From the NCBI RefSeq assembly GCF_013204845.1, contig NZ_JABMKY010000002.1:62001-126000 (forward strand): a stretch of DNA of 64,000 nucleotides. The letters run 5' to 3'. Below the pieces are notes generated by a model, which saw only the letters and a program-made list of their open reading frames with translations, made no database searches and was not told the DNA's origin. The translations under genes were made by a program, and so were the position numbers. The stretch comes from Paenibacillus qinlingensis (GTDB taxonomy: Bacteria > Bacillota > Bacilli > Paenibacillales > NBRC-103111). Shown piece by piece: positions 36,688 to 44,191 of the stretch (positions are counted from its first letter, which is position 1; each line of letters opens with the position of its first letter).

Positions 36688-38199
36688 TTATTTTATTGGT
36701 TGAATTGGATTGTTCTTCAAGATGTCTTCCACTTCTTGGTAGCCATCTGGGTAGGCAAAGTTATAACGCGCTGGAAGTGCGAACACGTACTTGTCACTGC
36801 GCGTCAGTTCGCTAGGGCCGATAGGCGCTGCGCCGATGTGGAACTTATCCTGCTGAAGTTTGTTCCATTGATCAACCGTAAAGACGAGAATTGGAATATC
36901 CTGTCTAGGTTGTTCAGCGGTCCATTGGGGATGGCGAATGTTGAGTTTCGCACCGCTTTCTACGATCTTATCACCTTGCGGATCGCCGATGGAAAGACCC
37001 TCCCATTTGTCCGTAACAATCGTGTACCCTTTCCAACTATCCGGCAACGTGAAACGGAAGCCATATTGGGAATTCTCATAGACGGTTTGGCTTACTTGAC
37101 CTGTTTGTCCACCGACTGGAATTATCGGTTGAATTGGATTGTTCTTTAAGATATCTTCTACTTCTTGGTAGCCATCTGGGTAGGCAAAGTTATAACGCGC
37201 TGGAAGTGCGAACACGTACTTGTCACTGCGCGTCAGTTCGCTAGGGCCGATAGGCGCTGCGCCGATGTGGAACTTATCCTGCTGAAGTTTGTTCCATTGA
37301 TCAACCGTAAAGACGAGAATTGGAATATCCTGTCTAGGTTGTTCAGCGGTCCATTGGGGATGGCGAATACTGAGTTTCGCACCGCTTTCTACGATCTTAT
37401 CACCTTGCGGATCGCCGATTGAAAGACCCTCCCATTTGTCGGTTACAATCGTGTACCCTTTCCAACTATCCGGCAACGTGAAACGGAAGCCATATTGGGG
37501 ATTCTCATAGACGGTTTGGCCGATTTGACCCGTTTCTCCAATAGGCGCTGAAGGTTGGTGGATGTATTTAAGCGTGTTAAAAATCATCTCAGCGGCTTGC
37601 GCGCGTGTAATCTCCGTATTCGGATGGAACTTACCGTCGGCGTCTAGCGTCGCAATTCCTTTGTAAATAGCGGCTTGGATCGGAGCAAGATCGTCAAGGG
37701 CTATTTCGGCCCTGTCTTTGATCTCAATTGCCGGGAGCTTCATCATGTGCATGATGTTATGCCCATCAAGCGCAAGAAGCAATTCGTTGGTAAAAGTAGC
37801 TTTCGTCCATTTCTGATCTGGATCAAGATCGGCCGGAAGCTTCAAGCCGTTATTCGCCGCGATAATGAAGCTTTGCGAGTACCATGCGTCATTTTTTGCT
37901 TTTGCAAAATAGTCAGAAGCCAGCGGCGCTTTAACAAATCGAATAGCATCTAAGTTCAAGCCAAGCGCATTGACGATCAATTGAATGCCTTGCGCAGCTG
38001 AAAGCGTAGCATTGGGCTGAAACAGTTCATTGCTGACACCTGATACGATGCCTTGCGATTGTAGAGAAATAATTTTATCTTTAGCCGCAACTAGGTCCAG
38101 ATCAGTGAAAACTGCAGTTGCAGCAAGGCTTTGCCCAGCTATGGTAAGAGACAATATGGCGGCAGTGGATAAACTAAGAAGTTTTTTACGGGATTTCAC
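36688..38199 (-). CDS. SLH-domain cell-surface protein with duplicated C-terminal module
   Basis: 503 residues from a GTG at 38199 (GAGGTGAT upstream). Signal peptide MKSRKKLLSLSTAAILSLTI to about residue 26. Three SLH-like segments follow (FTDLDLVAAKDKIISLQSQGIV; AWYSQSFIIAANNGLKLPAD; AAIYKGIATLDADGKFHPNT with ITRAQAAEMIFNTL), which anchor proteins to pyruvylated wall polymers. Then the module starting TVYENPQYGFRFTLPDSWKG occurs twice, 143 residues apart, almost identical. The module's function is unknown; it resembles small ligand-binding beta domains in Paenibacillus SLH proteins. Confidence 0.9.
   Translation of the reverse strand: MKSRKKLLSLSTAAILSLTIAGQSLAATAVFTDLDLVAAKDKIISLQSQGIVSGVSNELFQPNATLSAAQGIQLIVNALGLNLDAIRFVKAPLASDYFAKAKNDAWYSQSFIIAANNGLKLPADLDPDQKWTKATFTNELLLALDGHNIMHMMKLPAIEIKDRAEIALDDLAPIQAAIYKGIATLDADGKFHPNTEITRAQAAEMIFNTLKYIHQPSAPIGETGQIGQTVYENPQYGFRFTLPDSWKGYTIVTDKWEGLSIGDPQGDKIVESGAKLSIRHPQWTAEQPRQDIPILVFTVDQWNKLQQDKFHIGAAPIGPSELTRSDKYVFALPARYNFAYPDGYQEVEDILKNNPIQPIIPVGGQTGQVSQTVYENSQYGFRFTLPDSWKGYTIVTDKWEGLSIGDPQGDKIVESGAKLNIRHPQWTAEQPRQDIPILVFTVDQWNKLQQDKFHIGAAPIGPSELTRSDKYVFALPARYNFAYPDGYQEVEDILKNNPIQPIK
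36695..37110. repeat. Direct repeat copy A inside the SLH gene
   Basis: About 416 bases matching 37124-37539 at a constant offset of 429 bases (143 codons), with only a handful of differences, several silent. It is an in-frame tandem duplication of one protein module. Confidence 0.95.
37124..37539. repeat. Direct repeat copy B inside the SLH gene
   Basis: Partner of 36695-37110. The short spacer between copies encodes a flexible linker (PVGGQTGQ), and a similar linker (GETGQ) precedes copy B in the protein. Confidence 0.95.
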
Positions 38200-38317
38200 T
38201 TTCTATCACCTCGTTGATTTTTTTACTTACAGTACCTCAAACGTATAATCGGTTGAAATTGTTGCAATATATGAACTGCTGTTTGTAGTGAATTTTCGGG
38301 ATCACTAACCAATTACA

Positions 38318-38387
38318 AGTACTACTCGCGGCGCCGAAGAGGCGACAGCTGCTCTCGGCATCTGTCGCCTCTTCGGAGGGCAGTACT
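38318..38387. repeat. Long hairpin downstream of the tautomerase gene
   Basis: CCGAAGAGGCGACAG pairs perfectly with CTGTCGCCTCTTCGG around a 13-base loop, with outer AGTACT copies that can extend it. It has no T-run. It may be a terminator aided by other signals, an mRNA-end stabiliser, or an intergenic repeat. Confidence 0.7.
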
Positions 38388-38403
38388 GCGTTGTCTTTCC
38401 TAA

Positions 38404-38652
38404 TTAGCCTTCAGTGACTGCTTTCTGTGCAGCTACCTTTCTGCGATACTCTAACGCCGGGAGTCCGCCCCAACCCCAATTGTCGGTGTCGACTTCTTCA
38501 ATAACAACGAAAGTTGATTCCAGCGGCTTATTAAGCACATTTAGCAGCAATTCGCTTACGCCCTTGATGAGAGCTGCTTTCTCTTCTGCGGTTATCGAAT
38601 TGCGGTCAGGTGTCGTACCCTCTCGCGTAACTTGAATATTTACAATTGGCAT
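38404..38652 (-). CDS. 4-oxalocrotonate tautomerase-family protein
   Basis: 82 residues, MPIVNIQVTREG, so the catalytic Pro would be N-terminal after Met removal. EEKAALIKGVSELLLNVLNK and the WGWGGLPALEYR segment match the bacterial 4-OT/YdcE-like group that isomerises keto-enol compounds. AAGGAGTG precedes the start. It is the last gene in the leftward quinone-stress cluster, 62 bases after the SDR gene. Confidence 0.9.
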   Translation of the reverse strand: MPIVNIQVTREGTTPDRNSITAEEKAALIKGVSELLLNVLNKPLESTFVVIEEVDTDNWGWGGLPALEYRRKVAAQKAVTEG

Positions 38653-38714
38653 ATTGAATAGTCCACTCCTTTAGTTTAATATATCGTTTTTTTTCGGCAC
38701 TTCTCCGGCTTTGA

Positions 38715-39452
38715 TTAGTTACCGGCGCTTTGGCCGCCGTCCACGTGAAGAATTTCACCCGTAACGAACTTCGCCGAATCCAGGTACAGAACCGCTTCAA
38801 CGATCTCGTGTTCCTCGCCCATACGTCCCATCGGATGCAGCTTAGACAAAAAATCGTGCGTTTCAGGAGCATGCATCGGCGTTTTGATGACTCCCGGCGA
38901 CACAGCGTTCACGCGTATGCCCCGTTTCGCATACTCGATCGCCAAGGCTTTCGTCGTGGAGTTCAGACCGCCCTTCGTCAAGTTCGCCAGCGCAGAAGGC
39001 ACTTGTTCCGTCGGCGAGTCCGTCAGGCTTGTCGTGATATTAATGACGTGTCCCGTGCCTTGTTTCAGCATTTGCACAAGCGCGCGCTGTGTCAGATGGA
39101 AGAAGCCGACCACGTTGGTGCCCATGTATCTCGTAAATTCTTCCTCGGTGTATTCTGTGAACGGCTTCGCGATAAAAATGCCTGCATTATTGATTAGCGT
39201 GTCAATGCGACCATATTTCGCCATTGCTTCGTCAACCAGACGCTGAGCGACTTTCGGCTCTACAACGTCGCCAGCTACAATATGCACGTGCTTGCCTGTC
39301 GGATCGATATCTTTCGCGGCTTCTGCCAGCGCTTGTTCACGGCGTCCGTTGATGACGACATTTGCACCGCGCTTAACTAATTCTGTAGCCATTGCTTTAC
39401 CAAGTCCGCTGCTACCGCCTGTGATGACATATACTTTTCCTTGATTGCTCAT
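38715..39452 (-). CDS. Short-chain dehydrogenase/reductase lacking the usual catalytic Tyr
   Basis: 245 residues from ATG 39452 (GAGGAG upstream). Cofactor site VYVITGGSSGLGKAMA, NNAG motif (LINNAGIFIAKPF) and conserved Asn in NVVGFFHLTQ are normal. In the active-site segment (INITTSLTDSPTEQVPSALA then NLTKGGLNSTTK) the Lys is present but the residue four before it is Ala where Tyr is expected. This may be a subfamily using another acid or a non-classical role. It lies 22 bases after wrbA. Confidence 0.88.
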   Translation of the reverse strand: MSNQGKVYVITGGSSGLGKAMATELVKRGANVVINGRREQALAEAAKDIDPTGKHVHIVAGDVVEPKVAQRLVDEAMAKYGRIDTLINNAGIFIAKPFTEYTEEEFTRYMGTNVVGFFHLTQRALVQMLKQGTGHVINITTSLTDSPTEQVPSALANLTKGGLNSTTKALAIEYAKRGIRVNAVSPGVIKTPMHAPETHDFLSKLHPMGRMGEEHEIVEAVLYLDSAKFVTGEILHVDGGQSAGN

Positions 39453-39474
39453 GTTTTTATTCTCCTCGTTTATA

Positions 39475-40146
39475 TTATTGTTGTTGTTCATTACCGATTT
39501 TCAACGCTTTTGCAATGGATACGGTACGTTTGGCCTGATGCTCTGCCGCGCCGCGTGCATCTTCTTTAATCTTGCCGTCTTGACCGACGGTTACACTTGT
39601 TCCGTACGGGTTGCCTCCGGCAGTGAAGACCGACTGGTCCGTGAAGCCAGGCGCGGCGACTATAGCGCCCCAGTGGTACATAGACGTGTACAACTGCAGG
39701 ATCGTTTGCTCCTGTCCGGCATTCGGATTTGTAGCGGATGTCATAGCGCTCACGACTTTGTTTACTGTTTTACCTTGCGCCCATAGACCACCGGTTGTAT
39801 CCAGGAATTGCTTCAACTGCGCCGGCAAATTACCGAATCGAGTCGGCATACTAAAGATAATGGCATCCGCCCACTCCAAATCCTCTACTGTCGCAGTCGG
39901 CACGTTTTTCGTCGCTTCGAGATGAGCTTTCCAGGAGGGTTGGCCGTCCACAACGGATTGCGGCGCCGTTTCTGCGACTTTCAAAATTTTCACTTCGGCT
40001 CCTGCTTGGCGTGCGCCCTCCGCTGCCCATTGGGCCAATTGATAGTTTGTTCCGTTAGAACTGTAATATATAATTGCTAAATTCACCTTTGTTGTCATGG
40101 CTGTATTCGTTGTCTCCTTAGTAAAAAGTTTTTTGAAAAATCCCAT
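39475..40146 (-). CDS. wrbA: NAD(P)H:quinone oxidoreductase, WrbA family, N-terminally extended
   Basis: 223 residues. After an extension MGFFKKLFTKETTNTA the flavodoxin-like fold begins VNLAIIYYSSNGTNYQLAQWAAEGA; FMN loops MPTRFGNLPAQLKQFLDTTGGLW and AMTSATNPNAGQEQTILQLYTSMYHWG follow. It carries out two-electron quinone reduction. The basic amphipathic extension resembles that of the long azoreductase at 22193 ([10 protein letters not shown]), a possible shared targeting signal. Part of the TetR-controlled cluster. Confidence 0.93.
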   Translation of the reverse strand: MGFFKKLFTKETTNTAMTTKVNLAIIYYSSNGTNYQLAQWAAEGARQAGAEVKILKVAETAPQSVVDGQPSWKAHLEATKNVPTATVEDLEWADAIIFSMPTRFGNLPAQLKQFLDTTGGLWAQGKTVNKVVSAMTSATNPNAGQEQTILQLYTSMYHWGAIVAAPGFTDQSVFTAGGNPYGTSVTVGQDGKIKEDARGAAEHQAKRTVSIAKALKIGNEQQQ

Positions 40147-40255
40147 TGCTATCGCTCCAAGCTTATTATATTTGAGGTCAAGTCCATGCCGGTACGAACC
40201 GCAAATAGCGAACGATCGTAGCCAGCACCGTCTTGAACGAATCTTCAGGTTCTGC

Positions 40256-40888
40256 TTACTGCAGCTTGAATGCGCTGATCAAATCAGCAGGCGACTGCAG
40301 CCCGGATAAAGCCTTTTTATCGTTGATAATGTAATAAGGTACGCCTCTGATACCAAGTTTCTGCGCCTCGCGCTGTCCTTCTTCCACTTTCTCAAGTCCT
40401 TCTCCTTGGAGAAGACGTGCCTTGAGCGCTTCTGGATCATTCGTAACCCCGCTCGCTTGCGCGATTTCCACAAGCTTGTCCACATCGCCAATATTAACGC
40501 CTTCTTCAAAATAGGACGTATATATTCGTTCGAGTAATTGTGATTGCAGATGCTCTGGCGTAATCGCGATAAGTTGATGTGACAACACTGAGTTCGGCGT
40601 ATATTTTACCAAATCCATATTGTAGTTGAGGCCGAAATGAGCCCCTGTTTGATTATATTGCTTCATTCTTGCTTCGAATTGGGCTTGTCCACCCAAGCGG
40701 CCGATCATAACCTGACGGTAGTCCTCGCCTTCCTTGCGAATACCGGGATTAAGTTGAAACGCATGATAGCGAACCGTAGCGCTTATACCTTCTGGTAGCT
40801 CTTTTAACGCGGTTCTCAGGCTAGCATCTCCCATTCGGCACCATGGACACACCGTATCTATATAAACGTCAATCGTTACGTTTTTCAT
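40256..40888 (-). CDS. DsbA-family oxidoreductase, FrnE type
   Basis: 210 residues with VYIDTVCPWCRMGDASLRTAL at the N-terminus, a CxxC thioredoxin-like active site of the FrnE/2-hydroxychromene-isomerase subgroup, and GIRGVPYYIINDKKALSGLQ (cis-Pro loop) near the end. FrnE proteins act as cytoplasmic disulfide or thiol isomerases in stress. Its ATG overlaps the stop of the quinone reductase gene by four bases (ATGA), so they are coupled. Confidence 0.92.
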   Translation of the reverse strand: MKNVTIDVYIDTVCPWCRMGDASLRTALKELPEGISATVRYHAFQLNPGIRKEGEDYRQVMIGRLGGQAQFEARMKQYNQTGAHFGLNYNMDLVKYTPNSVLSHQLIAITPEHLQSQLLERIYTSYFEEGVNIGDVDKLVEIAQASGVTNDPEALKARLLQGEGLEKVEEGQREAQKLGIRGVPYYIINDKKALSGLQSPADLISAFKLQ

Positions 40889-41427
40889 AATGCCTCCGTT
40901 ACCGGTTTAATTGTTTTAATGTGTTCGACGTATGCTTTGCTGCTTTGTGCCAAACGCTCAGGTGTCACGTCGGACGTGTCATTAACCGTGAAGTGCGGCA
41001 GGTATACAGCGCTAATGAAACGCGCACTTGCTTGAATAGGCGCCAAAATTTGTTCCAACGTCAAACGGTTGGATCCTGTGGGTTGATAAGATTCAGCAGT
41101 GCCATAAGTTGAGATGGCTACGCCGATTTCTTTGCCGGTTGTTGCAGTCGCTTCCGGACCGTAAGCCCAGTTATACTGCAGTACTGCATCGAACCAACTT
41201 TTGAGCAGCGGCGGCATGTTGTACCAATAAAGCGGATATTGGAAGATGATCCGGTCATGCGTTTCAACCAGCTGCTGTTCGCGCTGAACGTTGATATTCT
41301 CGTTTGTATATTCTTTGTATAAGTCATGAATCGTGATGTCGCCTTGCTTCTCCAGTTCTTCAACCCATGCTTTGTTCCAGTTGGATGATTCCAAGTTAGG
41401 GTGTGCTACGATTACGAGTGTTTTCAT
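40885..41427 (-). CDS. NAD(P)H dehydrogenase (quinone), KefF/YwrO-like
   Basis: 180 residues from ATG 41427 (TGGAGCG upstream). Flavodoxin-like fold: MKTLVIVAHPNLESSNWNKA, then IFQYPLYWYNMPPLLKSWFDAVL (FMN and substrate loop), then ISTYGTAESYQPTGSN. It reduces quinones with NAD(P)H. Operon position is second after the NIPSNAP gene, with FrnE coupled behind it. Confidence 0.93.
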   Translation of the reverse strand: MKTLVIVAHPNLESSNWNKAWVEELEKQGDITIHDLYKEYTNENINVQREQQLVETHDRIIFQYPLYWYNMPPLLKSWFDAVLQYNWAYGPEATATTGKEIGVAISTYGTAESYQPTGSNRLTLEQILAPIQASARFISAVYLPHFTVNDTSDVTPERLAQSSKAYVEHIKTIKPVTEAL

Positions 41428-41454
41428 TTGATTCGCTCCATTCAATTAGTTTGT

Positions 41455-41778
41455 TTAGTTATTTTTGAAAAATACTGTATTGTGCATAAAGATACTTTCC
41501 TGTTTCTGAGTCAGAGGACCATCTAACTCCGAGAGCCGCTTCGCTTCAATCCATTCGGGATCGGCGCGGAAACGTTCGTAGTTCGCATTGCGCGTTTCCA
41601 TGTCAGAATGCTCAACGACATAATATAAGCGGTTGTTCGCGTCATCCGCATCCACCCAAAAGTGCTTGATCGGCATTCCGTGCTTATCGAACAAAGCGAC
41701 GACATGCTTATCGAAGCGCTCAATAATTGCTTCCATCTTGCCTGGGCTAACATCGTAAATCCTCATCTCGTATAACAT
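41455..41778 (-). CDS. NIPSNAP-family protein
   Basis: 107 residues, MLYEMRIYDVSPGKMEAIIERF, then FWVDADDANNRLYYVVEHSD, a ferredoxin-like alpha-beta-barrel dimer of the NIPSNAP/Dabb type. Such proteins often bind or modify hydrophobic aromatics or serve as monooxygenase-like partners; the activity here is unknown. GGAGGTG precedes the start. First gene of the cluster; a TetR operator lies just upstream. Confidence 0.9.
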   Translation of the reverse strand: MLYEMRIYDVSPGKMEAIIERFDKHVVALFDKHGMPIKHFWVDADDANNRLYYVVEHSDMETRNANYERFRADPEWIEAKRLSELDGPLTQKQESIFMHNTVFFKNN

Positions 41779-41803
41779 CTGTTCACCTCCAATTCAGATT
41801 TTG

Positions 41804-41823
41804 TCTATCTATTAAAAGGTAGA
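41804..41823. promoter_or_regulatory. TetR operator upstream of the NIPSNAP-to-tautomerase cluster
   Basis: TCTATCT-N6-AGGTAGA. It has the same spacing and nearly the same half-sites as the operator at 42433, so one TetR protein probably represses both the cluster and itself. Confidence 0.8.
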
Positions 41824-41854
41824 TAAAACTCAAAAAAATAACCGCCGCGCCTTG

Positions 41855-42424
41855 TTACGTTAAAGAAGATATGATGCCTACGGCAATTAAGTTGAACCGA
41901 TTTGCATCCTTAAAAGTTCTTGCAAGCAGCTGTGCCCCTTGAAGAGTGGCTAATATTCTGTTCGCCTGTGCTTCCGCCGTTCCTTCGAATTGAAGATGAC
42001 CTTCACTGCTTCCTTGTTCGAGCACCCGTTCTATCCACGCTAAGTTTGTGGTGAAGAACGCGGCAAGCTTCTCACGAATTTCTTCCGTTAAGTTCGCTAG
42101 CTCGGATGAAAGCATCACGCTCAAGCACGTACAGTACGTATCCACAGGAATACTGAAAACATGGATGTATCTGCGTATTTTCTCCAAGTTGTTCTGCGCT
42201 TCCTTGTCAATCTGAGCAATGGTAGCGATAAACTCTCGGTGGTACCTGGTAATTAGCGCTTCTCCTAGATCCTCCTTATTCGGAAAATGGTAGTGAATGC
42301 TCGCCGTGCGAATGCCAACTTTCTCTGCAATGTGCGAATAGCTGAAGCCGTGGAAACCGACCTCCTGCACTAGGACTTGGGCAATATCAAGAATCAACTC
42401 TGCTGTGTGTTTGTTGTTGTTCAT
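41855..42424 (-). CDS. TetR-family repressor of the quinone-stress cluster
   Basis: 189 residues, AELILDIAQVLVQEVGFHGFSYSHIAEKVGIRTASIHYHFPNKEDL at the N-terminus is a canonical TetR helix-turn-helix. A CTCLS pair near residue 98 could be redox-sensitive but this is a guess. It is transcribed in the same direction as the cluster it precedes, and matching operators lie in front of both. No enzyme of the cluster is more distant than about 3.7 kb. Confidence 0.92.
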   Translation of the reverse strand: MNNNKHTAELILDIAQVLVQEVGFHGFSYSHIAEKVGIRTASIHYHFPNKEDLGEALITRYHREFIATIAQIDKEAQNNLEKIRRYIHVFSIPVDTYCTCLSVMLSSELANLTEEIREKLAAFFTTNLAWIERVLEQGSSEGHLQFEGTAEAQANRILATLQGAQLLARTFKDANRFNLIAVGIISSLT

Positions 42425-42432
42425 GTTTGTAT

Positions 42433-42452
42433 TCTACCTTTCAGTAGGTAGA
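42433..42452. promoter_or_regulatory. TetR autoregulatory operator
   Basis: TCTACCT-N6-AGGTAGA, a perfect 7-6-7 inverted repeat whose near end is 9 bases before the tetR start codon and overlaps its weak ribosome binding site. Confidence 0.82.
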
Positions 42453-42524
42453 TTGTCAAGGTGCTTTTTCTACAAATAAATGTAATAGCCTTCGTGCATC
42501 TCATCAAGCTGTATTCAAATTGCG

Positions 42525-42701
42525 CTACACTTGATTTACAACAGCCTGTTTCGTATTGATGCGCAGCACCTCACCAATCATGAGCACCAGAATAATATAC
42601 AATGGAATGTGGTAGATTAGTTTGTACAGGATTGCAGCCGAAGAAGACGGCTGCTTCCCTAATAGATATGTTCTGCTAAGTTCCAGGTTTATTCCTCTCA
42701 C
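42525..42701 (-). CDS. Possible small membrane protein or membrane-protein tail
   Basis: A 58-codon frame from GTG 42701 with a hydrophobic helix (LYKLIYHIPLYIILVLMIGE) and a polar tail ending NTKQAVVNQV. There is no ribosome binding site, and GTG lies 7 bases after the lipoprotein stop. It may be a short downstream gene or the surviving end of a lost membrane-protein gene. I do not recognise it. Confidence 0.35.
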   Translation of the reverse strand: MRGINLELSRTYLLGKQPSSSAAILYKLIYHIPLYIILVLMIGEVLRINTKQAVVNQV

Positions 42702-42707
42702 AACAAA

Positions 42708-43151
42708 TTAATCGGATACTTCAACAACAAACACGTAGCTTGAACTGCCTTCAGAAATTCTCTTTTCCTTATCTTTTAGCCAAGTTGCAGAAAGAGAATA
42801 GTAATACACACCATTTTCTTCAGGAATTTGAAAGGAGTTTTCAGTTATTGTTTCTTGAGAATGTGCACCATTATGAGTCTTGGATAGGCTTATCTCCGTC
42901 GGCTGTTTTCCTTCAAACCTGAACTTAATTGTAGCAAGCGCCATAACGATTTCTTTTTCCTTATCCTTGAGCATTTCTTCGGGACCTACATAATCGGCAC
43001 AAGTGTTTCCCCAACAGTATGAACTTTGATAGACCTTAATGGCTTCTCCGTTGACTACGTTAACACTTGGCTGAGGAGGGCTGCCTCCTAACCTGCAAGC
43101 ACTCAATAACATTACGATAGCGACCGCAATTGGCAGTATTTTTCGAAGCAT
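42708..43151 (-). CDS. Lipoprotein of unknown function
   Basis: 147 residues, AAGGAGGG upstream. MLRKILPIAVAIVMLLSAC is a lipoprotein signal with Cys19. The mature part is polar with a CWGNTC pair and beta-like strands at the end (YYYSLSATWLK, SYVFVVEV). No family recognised. It follows the acetyltransferase gene by 16 bases, so the two form an operon. Confidence 0.75.
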   Translation of the reverse strand: MLRKILPIAVAIVMLLSACRLGGSPPQPSVNVVNGEAIKVYQSSYCWGNTCADYVGPEEMLKDKEKEIVMALATIKFRFEGKQPTEISLSKTHNGAHSQETITENSFQIPEENGVYYYSLSATWLKDKEKRISEGSSSYVFVVEVSD

Positions 43152-43167
43152 CGAATCCCTCCTTTAG

Positions 43168-44022
43168 CTAAACATCCAATGCCTTGAGTTCTAATCTTAT
43201 AGGAAATGTATAGCCCATTGAGTCTAACAACATCATAGCTTCTTTATTCTGTTCATTAACTAGCGTCTCAACTTCTTTTCGACCGTTCTTCATGTGATAC
43301 TCAAAACTCTTTGTTATAAGAAACTTACCCAGCCCTTGATTACGCCATCTAGGAATTACGAATAATCTTTCAACTGCACCCGTTTGCCAACACATAACGC
43401 TCCCAACAAGTTCATCACCTTCAAAAGCAGAAATGGTATATAACTCTGGCCCTCCCATCATCCATTCCAACATATCTACGCTTCTGTATACAACACCTTG
43501 ATAATATTGTTGTTCTAATTCCGTATATGTGATCCTTTCTTCCTTAGACTCCATCGAGTGAAATTTGACATTAACTCCAACAGGCATTTTGATTTCAGGC
43601 ATGGTTTTTTTAAGCGAATGCTGTGCTATTAAATATGTTTGATAAGGGATAAAACCCTTCTCTTCGATAAACTCACTGTCACCATAAAAGTCTTTCCAAG
43701 CAACCAACTTTGTTTTCTTACTTGGATTACGGAGCGCTAGACAGGTATTTATGAATATAGGATATAGTACCTCTCTCAATTCATTCATGCGATTTGAAGC
43801 AAATTCATTCGTGGGCATTTCGATTTCAAATACATCATGATCAGCAGCTATTCCGTGTCGTAAGTACCCCGCGCAAATTAATTTACCATCCTCGTTAAAT
43901 ACACAACTCATTCTTTGATGTTCAAAATCTTTATTGTACTTAAAAAGTAGCCATACTTTGTGACTTAAATTTTTAACAGTTTCCTCTAGTTCACTGCAAT
44001 ATGGGCGAACTTGTAATGACAT
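43168..44022 (-). CDS. GNAT-family N-acetyltransferase
   Basis: 284 residues. The C-terminal half has the GNAT fold: LVGSVMCWQTGAVERLFVIP, then RWRNQGLGKFLITKSFEYHM (acetyl-CoA pyrophosphate loop RxxGxG/A-like QGLGKF), and EAMMLLDSMGYTF. The N-terminal half resembles a second, degenerate GNAT module (HQRMSCVFNEDGKLICAGYL). Substrate unknown. GGGGAGG precedes the start. Confidence 0.85.
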   Translation of the reverse strand: MSLQVRPYCSELEETVKNLSHKVWLLFKYNKDFEHQRMSCVFNEDGKLICAGYLRHGIAADHDVFEIEMPTNEFASNRMNELREVLYPIFINTCLALRNPSKKTKLVAWKDFYGDSEFIEEKGFIPYQTYLIAQHSLKKTMPEIKMPVGVNVKFHSMESKEERITYTELEQQYYQGVVYRSVDMLEWMMGGPELYTISAFEGDELVGSVMCWQTGAVERLFVIPRWRNQGLGKFLITKSFEYHMKNGRKEVETLVNEQNKEAMMLLDSMGYTFPIRLELKALDV

Positions 44023-44120
44023 CCCAATACCTCCCCAAAACTTCTTTACTTAAGTAAATGAGATATTGTATTATTTTAACCTTTTGGTAAAATATGGACA
44101 ATGGAAATAATGATTATATA

Positions 44121-44159
44121 AAAAATCCACCACTCCTACCAACGAAGAGGTGGATTTTT
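44121..44159 (-). terminator. Terminator of the ABC-F gene
   Basis: AAAAATCCACC pairs with GGTGGATTTTT around a 16-base loop, 33 bases after the stop at 44192. Confidence 0.85.
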
Positions 44160-44191
44160 GATTACTACATGCGTCTGTTATACGAATTACA

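Noticed and set aside
36695-37539. Tandem repeat as a mobile or CRISPR-like element
   Set aside because: The two copies are in-frame coding modules of one protein, with no spacer pattern or terminal repeats.
38730-39246. Long plus-strand ORFs opposite the SDR gene
   Set aside because: Arg/His-rich translations typical of the antisense strand of a real gene.
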